64,000 bases of DNA from Oscillospiraceae bacterium. Its GTDB lineage: Bacteria; Bacillota; Clostridia; Oscillospirales; Ruminococcaceae. The translations under genes were made by a program, and so were the position numbers. This document shows positions 1 through 8,403 of this stretch, one piece after another. The stretch lies in contig JALEHK010000083.1 of assembly GCA_022770625.1 (NCBI GenBank), positions 45,556-109,555 on the forward strand, written 5' to 3'. The first letter of the stretch is position 1. Every line of letters begins with the position of its first letter. The notes below the pieces were generated by a model. It searched no databases and was not told where the DNA came from. It saw only the letters and a program-made list of their open reading frames with translations.

Positions 1-1552
1 CGATAAATCCGAGCGATACGGCGTAGTCGGTAAACGCCATCAGATCCTCATAGGCAATATCGTCCCATGCTCCTTCCTGATAATCACTGCCATAGCTGAT
101 GCTTCCGTGCGGGTCGCACCAGATGACCGCCATCCCTCTGGCCGAAAGATAGAAAAATTCAAACCACCAGTCAAACGGATAGACACATTCCGGCCCGCCG
201 TGGATGTCGAGAACAGCCGGGTATTTTTTTCCTTCCTCAAATCCCGCAGGCTTTAAGATCCAGCCATGGATCTTGGATTTTCCGTCGGGCGAGGGAACCA
301 GTACTTCTTCCGCTTTCGGAAGCGCCACTTCTTCCATCCAGCTATTGTGCCGGGCAATCAGCCGCTTCTCTCCTGTTTCATCGTACAGATAGAGGTCGGC
401 GATGTGTTCGGGATTTCCTTCGACACAGAGAACTTTTCTTTCCGCTACGTCAAATCCGTTGACACAGACCCTTTCGCCGGTCAGCAGCTTTGTCTCGCCG
501 TTTTCGAGGTCGAGCGAGTAAACGCCGGTCGAGCCGCAGTGGATCGATTCAAACAGGAGCTTTCCGCCGACCCGTTTTGCCGGATCACTCGGGTAGCCGT
601 AGGCGGTATGTCCGGTGACCATCGCCCCCGGCCCCCAGCATACCTTCTCGTCAAACGCAACCGAAACCGGTTTGTCCTTTTCGCTTCCGGTTTTATAGAA
701 AGCGCCGTGGAAATCCGTATCGCTCATGTAATACCCGGAGTAAAGAACGCTTCCGTCTTCCATCCATACCGGCATTTCATCCAGACCGATGATGTTTTCG
801 GTTCGATCCTCTCTGGCTCCGTCGAGGGTATAGACGCTGATCTCGCCCCGATTTTTCTTCCATCCGCCGTGGGGATACCGCCAGCAGGCGATCTTCTCTC
901 CATCCGGAGAAAAGACCGGCTTGCGGTGGTGGACGTTTTCATAAGTAAGAAGCTTCTCTTCGCCGCTTTCGGTAAAGACGACGCCGATCTGAGAAAGGCT
1001 TCCGTCCGGGATTCCGTATGTTTCGTCAAATTTATACATGACCTCGGTGATATGGATCGGTGCGCGGTCTTTGGCTTTCTGCCAGTCGACGCGCGAAACC
1101 CCGGAAAGTTCTTCCAGAGCATTGTCCTCTTTGTCGCCCGGGGCGGTTCCTTCCATCCAGAGAGGCGCTTCAAAGGCAAGCGCTTTTCCGTTTTCTGCGA
1201 CCGAGAACCAGCTGATCCCGTGACGAAGATGGGTGAGTTTTTTCCGTTCGCCGTCCTTCAGCGCCCAGATCTGGAAAACGCCCGGATTTCCTTCGTCCGA
1301 AAGGAAATAAACGGTTTTTCCGTCGGGAGAAAAGCGGGGGAGCATCTGCTGAAAATCGCCTTCAAAAAGCGCTTTTGCTTTGGACATTCCGGACGGATCG
1401 GCCTTCCAGATTTTTCGGATGAATGTTCCGGTATTCCGATCGCCGGTCGAAACGACATACAGCGCCGTTTTCCCACAGGGTGAGAGCGCCGGTGAGGAGA
1501 GATATTCGACCTGTAAAAGATCGTCTATCTGCAGGGGACGTTTATTGGTCAT
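1..1552 (-). CDS. S9-family prolyl oligopeptidase-like peptidase, partial (C-terminus outside window)
   Basis: Reads leftwards from an ATG at 1552 preceded by AGAAAGGA and runs off the window after about 517 codons. The N-terminal 350 or so residues contain repeated blade-like motifs (SPCGKTALY, SPDGKTVYF, SPDGEKIAC), typical of the beta-propeller of S9 peptidases such as acylaminoacyl peptidases. The C-terminal part starts an alpha/beta hydrolase fold (LDIHGGPE, then the oxyanion-hole region). The catalytic Ser, Asp and His lie beyond the left edge, so activity cannot be judged. No signal peptide is seen, so it is probably cytoplasmic and trims short peptides. It follows the S10 gene by 38 bp and is probably the third gene of a peptidase operon divergent from opp. 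Confidence 0.88.
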   Translation of the reverse strand, partial: MTNKRPLQIDDLLQVEYLSSPALSPCGKTALYVVSTGDRNTGTFIRKIWKADPSGMSKAKALFEGDFQQMLPRFSPDGKTVYFLSDEGNPGVFQIWALKDGERKKLTHLRHGISWFSVAENGKALAFEAPLWMEGTAPGDKEDNALEELSGVSRVDWQKAKDRAPIHITEVMYKFDETYGIPDGSLSQIGVVFTESGEEKLLTYENVHHRKPVFSPDGEKIACWRYPHGGWKKNRGEISVYTLDGAREDRTENIIGLDEMPVWMEDGSVLYSGYYMSDTDFHGAFYKTGSEKDKPVSVAFDEKVCWGPGAMVTGHTAYGYPSDPAKRVGGKLLFESIHCGSTGVYSLDLENGETKLLTGERVCVNGFDVAERKVLCVEGNPEHIADLYLYDETGEKRLIARHNSWMEEVALPKAEEVLVPSPDGKSKIHGWILKPAGFEEGKKYPAVLDIHGGPECVYPFDWWFEFFYLSARGMAVIWCDPHGSISYGSDYQEGAWDDIAYEDLMAFTDYAVSLGFI

Positions 1553-1590
1553 ATGGATCGTGTCCTTTCTTATAGTATCTTTGAGCTCTT

Positions 1591-2985
1591 TCAGCGGATA
1601 AATTCATGAATATCCCGGTCAAGCTGCTCGGCGGATTCTTCACCGAGGTAAGCCATGTGTCCCGATTCATATTCGATCGCCGTGACCCGTTCCATCGGAA
1701 GGGAGGACTGATTCAGCGTATAGCGTACATTTCCCGGTACGGTTACGAGATCGAAAAGTCCCGTTCCGAAGAAAAGACGCATACTCCCGTTTCGGCGCAT
1801 CGCGTTTTCGAGACTTGCGAGGGGCGCACGGTTTGACTGATAGTTCCAGCGTCCGTTGACCGAAAAGCTGATGGCAGTATAGACACTTTCCGGAAGTTCC
1901 AGCTCTCCGCGCAGCAGATTCATCCCGCCGATAAACGCGGGCGTATACATACCCATCGCCGGATCTTCCGCGACCGGATCGATCATCCCCGGCATCGGGA
2001 AGTTTCCGGGCTTTCCGACCCCGTCCATCAGATACCGTCCGTCGTAAGCGCCCGCTTCCTTTCCGGGAAGAACGCTTCTTCTGAACTGGTCGAGGGTGTA
2101 TCTCAGCTTTCCGGCTTTCAGGACAGGCGCGGGAATATGAAGGAGTGAGGAAAGGGTCTGTGCAGTTTCATCCTGCTTTTCCTCCGGAAGCGCGTTTCCA
2201 AGGAAGAGCGCGGTCAGATATTCCGGAGCAAAATCCCATGCCTTTTCGGCGGCTTCTCTGGGAGAAACGCCCGATTCCGGATGGTGATAGGCGGCCGTTG
2301 CGGCACAGCAGAGAAGGTTCCGCACGCTTTCCTCCGCCGGAGGCTTTCCGACAACGCCCGGTTCGGTGGTAAAAGCCGTGCCGAGGAAAAGAATGCCCGA
2401 AAGGGAGATCGAGACCTGACGCTGCTGACTGGAGAACGGGCCGCCCATCAGCGCGTCCGCAAGCGCAGGTGCGCGAACTGTGCCATAGCTTTCGCCTGCG
2501 AAATAGATCGGCGCATTGGCTCTTCCGTGGCGGATCATCCATTCTTCGATAAAGAGCGCGAAAGCGTGCGCGTCTCCGTCGGTCGAGTAGAATTCAGCCG
2601 CCGTGCTTTCATCCGGCTCATGGGAGAATCCTGCGCCGGGTGGATCCATCAGAACGATGTCGCAGATGTCGAGCGGGCAGTGAGGGTTGTCCTCCAGCCG
2701 GTAGGGAGGAACCGTCTGCGGGCGGATCGGATCTTCGAGATGGATCCGTCTCGGCCCGAACAGCCCCAGATGCAGCCAGACAACGCCGGAGCCGGGGCCG
2801 CCGTTGGTGACAAATAAAACCGGACGTTCGGGATCTCCGTTTTCCATCAGGTAGGTAAACGCGGTGATCTGCGCGCTGCCTGAAAATTCCGCTGTTTCAA
2901 ACTGCGCGGTATAATCGACTGTTTCTCCGCGGAGAACGATCGATTTTTTCTGCGGAGAGGTCTGTGTAAGGGAAATAAGCTGCAT
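1591..2985 (-). CDS. S10 serine carboxypeptidase-like peptidase
   Basis: A 464-residue protein with serine carboxypeptidase (S10) hallmarks: NGGPGSG at residues 61-67 forming the oxyanion hole, the nucleophile motif GESYG at 164-168 (Ser166), and a C-terminal Asp (GLFDLVT) and His (ESGHMAY) completing the triad. There is no N-terminal signal sequence, which is unusual because eukaryotic S10 enzymes are secretory or vacuolar; bacterial members are often cytoplasmic. The start has a strong ribosome site (GGAAAGAGGAG). It sits between the amidohydrolase and the S9 peptidase, so it probably removes C-terminal residues from imported peptides. The family call is firm; substrate is unknown. Confidence 0.88.
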   Translation of the reverse strand: MQLISLTQTSPQKKSIVLRGETVDYTAQFETAEFSGSAQITAFTYLMENGDPERPVLFVTNGGPGSGVVWLHLGLFGPRRIHLEDPIRPQTVPPYRLEDNPHCPLDICDIVLMDPPGAGFSHEPDESTAAEFYSTDGDAHAFALFIEEWMIRHGRANAPIYFAGESYGTVRAPALADALMGGPFSSQQRQVSISLSGILFLGTAFTTEPGVVGKPPAEESVRNLLCCAATAAYHHPESGVSPREAAEKAWDFAPEYLTALFLGNALPEEKQDETAQTLSSLLHIPAPVLKAGKLRYTLDQFRRSVLPGKEAGAYDGRYLMDGVGKPGNFPMPGMIDPVAEDPAMGMYTPAFIGGMNLLRGELELPESVYTAISFSVNGRWNYQSNRAPLASLENAMRRNGSMRLFFGTGLFDLVTVPGNVRYTLNQSSLPMERVTAIEYESGHMAYLGEESAEQLDRDIHEFIR

Positions 2986-3013
2986 AAAAACTCCTCTTTC
3001 CTTAAATAAAGCC

Positions 3014-3048
3014 GCAAAGAGACAACCGTTGCCCGGCTGCCTCTTTGC
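3014..3048 (-). terminator. Hairpin between S10 and amidohydrolase genes
   Basis: Inverted repeat GCAAAGAG / CTCTTTGC with a 19-nt loop, followed on the minus strand by GGCTTTATTT. The short U tract makes it a weak terminator or an RNA-processing hairpin inside the peptidase operon. Confidence 0.45.
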
Positions 3049-3057
3049 AGATCGTGA

Positions 3058-4281
3058 TTATAAAGTGTTTTTCTCGATCTTTCCGTCCTTGATGACAAGT
3101 TTTACATGGTCGGCGTGGGTGAGGCAGAAAATATCCTCCAGCGGATTTCCGTCAACAATAACGATGTCCGCCAGTTTCCCGGCCGTCAGGCTTCCGATCG
3201 AATCCTCCATACCCATAACGGCGGCGGCGTTGATCGTACCGGCACGAACCGCTTCCATCGGGGTCATGCCCGCGCGGGTCATGGCTTCGAACTCCCTGCC
3301 GTTTTCCAGATAGGGGGTGTTCTTCGAGTTGGAATAATCGGTGCCGAGTGCAATGCGGATGCCCGCTTTTCTGGCCATTGCAATCGTTTTCTTATTGGCT
3401 TCCGCGCACATGACCGCTTTTTCGTGCATCCAATCGGGAAGCCCGGGAATATTGGCAACGCCGAGCGAGACCGAAAGGGTCGAGACGAGGAACGCACCTG
3501 TTTCCGCCATCAGATCGATCTCTCTCTGGGTCAGCATAACGCCGTGCTCGATACAGCTTACCCCGGCAAGAAGCGCCTGATAGGCGCCTTCGTATCCGGT
3601 GCAGTGGGCACAGACGTAGCTGTGGTGGCGCTTGGCTTCTCCGACGATCGCCCGAAGCTCTTCCGGAGAGAACTGAACGTCATCCACCCGGTCGGTCGGC
3701 GAGGAAACGCCGCCGGTCGCACAGATCTTGATAAATTTCGCGCCCATCCTAAACTGTTCCCGAACCGCCCGCACGCAGTCGTCCGGCCCGTCGCAGAGCA
3801 TCGAAAGATGATCGTGGGCGTTATAATATTCTTTGGTCATCTGGGGATACATATCAACGTGTCCCGAGGTAATGCCGAGAACTTTCCCGCCGGGAACGAT
3901 ACGCGGGCCGCGGATGGCTCCGCGCTCTACGCCTCGCGAAAGGAAAAGCCCCGCTTCACTCATATCGCGGATGCCGGTAAAGCCTGCGTCAAGGAGCAGT
4001 CCGATCTGATGGACGCCGCCGATCAGCTGGTCGCCGAAAAGCCCGCCGTTTGCAAAAGATCCCGCGTCCTCATCGCCGGTCAGATGTGCGTGCACGTCGA
4101 TAAAACCGGGAAGGATGCTTCCGTCCTCGCAGCTGAACCGTTTGGCTCCTTCCGCATCCGGGCAGTTTTTCGCCGGACCGGCATAGACGATTTTGTTTCC
4201 TTCAATAAGAACGGCTCCGTCCTCAACAGGCGTGTCGGAAAGCGGGTCGATCAGCCGACCCTGCAGGTAAATTTGATCCAT
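3058..4281 (-). CDS. Amidohydrolase-superfamily dipeptidase-like enzyme
   Basis: A 407-residue metal-dependent hydrolase of the amidohydrolase superfamily. The metal-binding HxH is at His64/His66 (DVHAHLT). A Lys in KFIKICATGG, His residues in VCAHCTGY and CIEHGVM, and Asp in LGTDYSN follow in the order expected for the imidazolonepropionase / Xaa-Pro dipeptidase-like subgroup. That subgroup commonly hydrolyses dipeptides with a C-terminal amino acid, and the two peptidase neighbours and divergent Opp system support a dipeptidase role. Start ATG 4281 has GGAGTG upstream. It is the first gene after the leftward promoter at 4337-4365. Exact substrate is inference. Confidence 0.85.
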   Translation of the reverse strand: MDQIYLQGRLIDPLSDTPVEDGAVLIEGNKIVYAGPAKNCPDAEGAKRFSCEDGSILPGFIDVHAHLTGDEDAGSFANGGLFGDQLIGGVHQIGLLLDAGFTGIRDMSEAGLFLSRGVERGAIRGPRIVPGGKVLGITSGHVDMYPQMTKEYYNAHDHLSMLCDGPDDCVRAVREQFRMGAKFIKICATGGVSSPTDRVDDVQFSPEELRAIVGEAKRHHSYVCAHCTGYEGAYQALLAGVSCIEHGVMLTQREIDLMAETGAFLVSTLSVSLGVANIPGLPDWMHEKAVMCAEANKKTIAMARKAGIRIALGTDYSNSKNTPYLENGREFEAMTRAGMTPMEAVRAGTINAAAVMGMEDSIGSLTAGKLADIVIVDGNPLEDIFCLTHADHVKLVIKDGKIEKNTL

Positions 4282-4336
4282 CTTGCACTCCTTCCGCCGC
4301 GAGAAGCTTCTCCGGCAGTTTCTTTCTTGGAATCAG

Positions 4337-4365
4337 TATAGCAAATGAAAGAGTTAATGTCAACG
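4337..4365 (-). promoter_or_regulatory. Sigma-A-type promoter of the peptidase operon
   Basis: On the minus strand: TTGACA (4365-4360), 17-bp spacer, TATACT (4342-4337), about 55 bp before the amidohydrolase start. A box TTTGTTGAAAATG lies beside the -35, and a similar box (TTTGTTGCAAAATG) follows the -35 of the divergent opp promoter. Confidence 0.8.
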
Positions 4366-4482
4366 ATTTGTTGAAAATGAAATTTTCGGTTTTCAAATAT
4401 TGCAAAAACAAATAAAAATATGCAGGATATCCGGCAAAATAGCCAAAAATTCTGCATGAAACAAAAAAGCGGGAGAAAAGTC

Positions 4483-4511
4483 TTGACAGTTTGTTGCAAA
4501 ATGTTTATGAT
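4483..4511 (+). promoter_or_regulatory. Sigma-A-type promoter of the opp operon
   Basis: TTGACA at 4483-4488, 17-bp spacer, TATGAT at 4506-4511. It lies about 97 bp upstream of oppA and diverges from the peptidase promoter. Confidence 0.82.
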
Positions 4512-4537
4512 AAGAATATCATTTGAGAATTTTATCG

Positions 4538-4577
4538 GTGTAAAGCATTGTAGCAGATATGCAAAAACGCTTTACAC
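4538..4577 (+). promoter_or_regulatory. Inverted repeat in oppA leader, candidate operator
   Basis: Perfect 9-bp arms GTGTAAAGC (4538-4546) and GCTTTACAC (4569-4577) separated by 22 bp, entirely downstream of the -10. No U tract follows, so a repressor site or mRNA structure is likelier than a terminator. The bound protein is not identifiable from the window. Confidence 0.5.
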
Positions 4578-4607
4578 GGAGAAATAAAAGAGAGGGGAAT
4601 CTTTATC

Positions 4608-6350
4608 ATGAAAAAATTGACCGTATTTGCCCTTGCTGCCGCTCTTGCGGCCGCGAGCTTTGCCTCCTGCGGTACCTATACCGATACCGACAGCTCCTCT
4701 GCCGGTTCGTCCTCTGAGGCGAGCGCTTCCGAATCCTCCGCTGAATCCGGCGAAGCTTCTTCCGAAGAGACCTCCGGCTCTACGGCTGATGAGTTTACGA
4801 TCATCGCCACTCAGCCCAATACCCTGAACATGATTCAGTCCACTTCCAACCTCGACAACTATGCCTTCTACCTGACTCAGGAGATGCTGTTCAGACCTTA
4901 CGACGGCGTTTATCAGCCGGAAGTTGTCGATACCTGGGAGGTTGACGACACCAACACCGTTTTCACCTACCACCTGAAAGAAACGACCTGGTCGGACGGC
5001 ACCCCGATCACCGCTGAGGATTTTGCCTACTATCTGACCGCTCAGCTTGATCCGAACAACGGCTCCGCAAATGCCGCGTTCCTGATCGATACCTACGGCT
5101 TCCTGAATGCGGAAGCCTATAACAACGGCGAGTGCGACGTAAGCGAAGTCGGTATCAAGGCACTGGATGACTACACCCTTGAGCTGACCCTTGAGACTCC
5201 GAATGCCGACTTTGACGGCACCAACATCAAGGTTTATCCTCTGGACGCGGATTTCGTTGCCGAGCAGGGCGAAGCTCTCGGTGGCACCGTTGATAACTAT
5301 ATGAGCTCCGGCCCCTACGTCCTTTCCGAGTGGGTCTACGATTCCTACCTGACCTACACCAAGAACGACAAGTGGCTCAACTCCGATTCCCAGTATCCGG
5401 TTGAGACGGTCAAGATGATCCAGGCTACCGACGCCAACACCTCTACTTCGATGTTTGAGGGCGGCGAAGCCGATGCGATCCTTACGGTCGGAAACGATTA
5501 CCTGGATATCCTCTCCGATTATCTGGTCGAAGATGTTTTCTCCGGGACTAAGGGCGTTCAGTTCAACACCTACGGTCAGGGCGACGAAGCAAAAGCCGCG
5601 CTTCTTTCCAACAAGAACTTCCGCATGGCAATGTCCTATGCGCTTGACCGTGAAGCAATCGTCGCGGCCGTTGACCGCAGCGGCATCGCGATCAACCGCT
5701 ATAACTACGGCGATATGGCCGGTAAGGAAGTTGACAGCAAGTTCGCCGATGATTTCTCTGTCGAAACCGTTCCGATGAACGGCGACGCCGATAAGGCAAA
5801 GGAATACCTTCAGGCGGCTCTGGACGAGCTGGGCTACGCTTCGGTTGATGAACTGCCCGCCCTGTCCTACCTGACCTTTGAAAACGACTCCTACCGTCTG
5901 ATGGCGGAGACGCTGGTTGACCAGTGGAAGCAGGTTCTCGGTCTGACCAACATCACCATCGACCTCAAGCCCATCCCCGACGCGATTCAGAGCATGATGA
6001 GCTATCAGTACGACCTCTACTACACCTCTCTGAGCGGCGGCGAGACTCCTTCCACGTTTGCAAAATACTGGATCACCGGCGGTGCGGTCAACGACGTCAC
6101 CGGTTCCGGCATGAGCCTGTTCAGCAACGAGGAATACGACAGCCTCATCAAGTCCACCTCGACTGAGTTTGACCGTGCGAAGCGTATGGAAGACTACGCG
6201 AAAGCCGAGCAGATCTTTATTGACGAAGGTCCCCTGATCCCGATCGAGACCGGCGTCAACTACGCCGCTGTTGCCGATTATGTCGATGGCTTTGTTTACA
6301 ACTCCTTCGACGACGCGATCGAGCTTGACCACCTGAGCGTCAACAAATAA
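4608..6350 (+). CDS. oppA: Oligopeptide ABC transporter substrate-binding lipoprotein
   Basis: A 580-residue family-5 extracellular solute-binding protein. It starts with a lipoprotein signal (positively charged KK, Ala/Leu-rich core, lipobox FASC, lipidated Cys21), followed by a Ser/Glu-rich linker to about residue 60. The mature domain shows typical OppA/DppA stretches such as WSDGTPITAEDF, MSYALDREAI and the late IFIDEGPLIPI. It would sit on the outer face of the membrane and deliver peptides to OppBC. It is first in the operon, preceded by AGAGAGGGG, and separated from oppB by a strong hairpin that probably allows higher OppA than permease levels. Codon use is strongly biased, consistent with high expression. 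Confidence 0.95.
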   Translation: MKKLTVFALAAALAAASFASCGTYTDTDSSSAGSSSEASASESSAESGEASSEETSGSTADEFTIIATQPNTLNMIQSTSNLDNYAFYLTQEMLFRPYDGVYQPEVVDTWEVDDTNTVFTYHLKETTWSDGTPITAEDFAYYLTAQLDPNNGSANAAFLIDTYGFLNAEAYNNGECDVSEVGIKALDDYTLELTLETPNADFDGTNIKVYPLDADFVAEQGEALGGTVDNYMSSGPYVLSEWVYDSYLTYTKNDKWLNSDSQYPVETVKMIQATDANTSTSMFEGGEADAILTVGNDYLDILSDYLVEDVFSGTKGVQFNTYGQGDEAKAALLSNKNFRMAMSYALDREAIVAAVDRSGIAINRYNYGDMAGKEVDSKFADDFSVETVPMNGDADKAKEYLQAALDELGYASVDELPALSYLTFENDSYRLMAETLVDQWKQVLGLTNITIDLKPIPDAIQSMMSYQYDLYYTSLSGGETPSTFAKYWITGGAVNDVTGSGMSLFSNEEYDSLIKSTSTEFDRAKRMEDYAKAEQIFIDEGPLIPIETGVNYAAVADYVDGFVYNSFDDAIELDHLSVNK

Positions 6351-6366
6351 TTTTTCCCGACTGTAC

Positions 6367-6397
6367 AAAGCGGTACCGTTTTCAGCGGTGCCGCTTT
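6367..6397 (+). terminator. oppA-oppB intercistronic hairpin
   Basis: 12-bp stem AAAGCGGTACCG / CGGTGCCGCTTT (one G-U pair) with a 7-nt loop, lying 17 bp after the oppA stop. It lacks a long U run, so it is probably a partial terminator or 3'-end stabiliser giving differential expression within the operon. Confidence 0.6.
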
Positions 6398-6441
6398 CCC
6401 TTCATTCGGCGTTTTTCATTTGCAATAAGGAGATGATCCCT

Positions 6442-7359
6442 CTGAGAAAGTACATCCTCAAGAGACTGCTGATTTCGGTCGTCACCATCTGGCTGATCGT
6501 CACGGCCTGTTTCTTCCTGCTCCGCCTTCTTCCAGGAAATCCCTTCGCGTCCACGACCCTGATGACTCAGGATACGCTTGACCGTATGATGGCCTATTAT
6601 GGGCTGGATCGTCCGCTCTGGGAACAGTACGTTACTTACCTGAAAAACCTTCTCCACGGCGATTTCGGCTATTCGCTCAAATACGCCGGCCGAAGCGTCA
6701 ACTACGTTATTGCCACGACCTTCCCGATTTCGGCACAGCTTGGCCTTCAGGCGCTGACCTTCGGCATCCCAATGGGGCTGCTCCTCGGCATTATTGCCGC
6801 AAAGCGCCGCGGACACGCTTCCGATCGGGCCATCAACGTTTTTATCATCGTCTGCACCGCCGTTCCTACCTTTATTATTGCGGCACTTTTACAGTATCTG
6901 CTCTCGGTCAAGCTCGGACTTCTCCCTGTCGCTCAGTGGAAGAGCTTTAAGCATACGATCCTTCCGACCTTATGTCTTTCGCTCGGAACGGTTTCCGGAT
7001 ATGCCCGCAGTATGCGCACCCTGATGCTGGAGGTTGACCGTCAGGACTACCTCAAGACCGCAAAGGCCAAGGGTCTGGGAAACGTCCGGATCGTTGTTTT
7101 CCACCAGATCCGAAACGCGATCATCCCGATGATCACCGGTATCGGAACCGAGATCGCCGGTATGCTGATGGGCTCATATGTTATTGAAAAGATCTTCTCG
7201 ATTCCCGGCATGGGCGCCTATTTTGTGACCTCGATCCAGGGCCTTGACTATACGATGGTCATGGGTCTGGTCATTTTCCAGGCGGTCATCGTTGTTGCCG
7301 CAAACTTTATCGTCGATCTGCTGTACGGCGTGGTCGATCCGAGAATCCGCGTAGCATAA
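6442..7359 (+). CDS. oppB: Oligopeptide ABC transporter permease OppB
   Basis: Type-I importer permease of about 305 residues with six predicted membrane spans and the EAA loop. The start is ambiguous. The ribosome site AAGGAG at 6427-6432 directly abuts the only nearby ATG (6433), leaving no spacing, whereas a CTG at 6442 has a 9-nt spacing and gives the family-typical N-terminus RKYILKRLL. A CTG start is therefore preferred; ATG 6433 would add three residues. It pairs with OppC to form the membrane channel for peptides delivered by OppA. Confidence 0.92.
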   Translation: MRKYILKRLLISVVTIWLIVTACFFLLRLLPGNPFASTTLMTQDTLDRMMAYYGLDRPLWEQYVTYLKNLLHGDFGYSLKYAGRSVNYVIATTFPISAQLGLQALTFGIPMGLLLGIIAAKRRGHASDRAINVFIIVCTAVPTFIIAALLQYLLSVKLGLLPVAQWKSFKHTILPTLCLSLGTVSGYARSMRTLMLEVDRQDYLKTAKAKGLGNVRIVVFHQIRNAIIPMITGIGTEIAGMLMGSYVIEKIFSIPGMGAYFVTSIQGLDYTMVMGLVIFQAVIVVAANFIVDLLYGVVDPRIRVA

Positions 7360-7374
7360 AGGAGGTGTCGTTTG

Positions 7375-8403
7375 ATGGAAAAAGAAAAAGTTTATGCCGA
7401 CGGCATCTCTCCGTCGGAATTTGCCCCGGTTGATCGTTCCAAACTGGATACCGATCAGATCGTCCGTCCGAGCGTCAGCTACTGGAAAAGCGTCTGGCGC
7501 CGGATCAGGCAGGATAAGATGGCAATCTTCTGCACCGTTTTGCTGCTTGTCCTGATTCTGATGGCAATTTTTGCCCCCGTTTTTTCGCCGTATGAGTACG
7601 ACCGGACGAGCCTTTTGGAAGGTAACTTAAAGCCCTCCGCCGCTCACTGGTTCGGTACCGATTCGGCGGGACGCGACCTCTGGACAAGAGTCTGGGTCGG
7701 TGCGCGTGTTTCGCTGGCGGTCGGCTTTATCGGCGCGATCCTTCCCTTTATCATCGGTATGTTTGTCGGTTCGGTCGCCGGTTGGTTCGGCGGTTGGGTC
7801 GATATGGTCATCATGCGGCTGATCGATATCGGTATGTGCATTCCCTCGATGATCTATGTCATCCTGATCCTCGTTTACTTCGGCGGCGGTGCAAAGGCCA
7901 TTATCATCGCTCTCGCCGTTATGAACTGGATGGGGCCGGCGCGCGGCTACCGCGGACGTATCCTCCAGTTCAAAAACCGTGAGTTTACCCTGGCGGCTCA
8001 GACCCTCGGCGCTTCGCCGATGCGGATTATCTACCGCCACATCCTTCCGAACATTCTCGGAAACATCGTCATTTCGCTGACCAGCTTCGTTCCTGCCGCC
8101 ATCTTTATGGAAGCGAGCCTTGCCTTTATCGGCCTTGGCATTTCGCCTCCGATGACCTCTTTAGGACAGCTGGCTTCCGACGGCGCCGGAATGTACCGGA
8201 CACAGTTTTACCAGTTCATCATTCCTTCTCTCGTCATCAGCCTGATTATCTTCTCCTTCTTCATGCTGGGCAACTGCCTGCGCGACGCGCTTGATCCGCA
8301 GCTCCGGGACGAGATGAGCACCTCTGCTCTCCGCCGCAGAAAACGCGCGGAAAAGGAAGCCGCCAAACAGGAGAAAGCATCCGCAGGAAAGGAGACCGCC
8401 TGA
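7375..8403 (+). CDS. oppC: Oligopeptide ABC transporter permease OppC
   Basis: A 342-residue permease with the OppC/DppC N-terminal cytoplasmic segment, a conserved FGTDSAGRD motif after the first membrane span, five further spans and the EAA-type loop (AAQTLGASPMRIIYRHILPN). The C-terminus is a Lys/Arg/Ala-rich tail. ATG 7375 is chosen because AAAGGAGG (7358-7365) is 9 nt upstream; a TTG three bases earlier is the alternative. The stop overlaps the oppD start by one base, indicating translational coupling. Confidence 0.95.
   Translation: MEKEKVYADGISPSEFAPVDRSKLDTDQIVRPSVSYWKSVWRRIRQDKMAIFCTVLLLVLILMAIFAPVFSPYEYDRTSLLEGNLKPSAAHWFGTDSAGRDLWTRVWVGARVSLAVGFIGAILPFIIGMFVGSVAGWFGGWVDMVIMRLIDIGMCIPSMIYVILILVYFGGGAKAIIIALAVMNWMGPARGYRGRILQFKNREFTLAAQTLGASPMRIIYRHILPNILGNIVISLTSFVPAAIFMEASLAFIGLGISPPMTSLGQLASDGAGMYRTQFYQFIIPSLVISLIIFSFFMLGNCLRDALDPQLRDEMSTSALRRRKRAEKEAAKQEKASAGKETA

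Noticed and set aside
4538..4577. cre (CcpA) site in the oppA leader
   Set aside because: TGTAAAGCG is one base out of register with the cre consensus and the partner arm is 22 bp away.
4572..6368. 598-codon open frame on the minus strand opposite oppA
   Set aside because: Mirror of a highly codon-biased gene. The protein has no family signature and no ribosome site, and the plus strand is a clear OppA.
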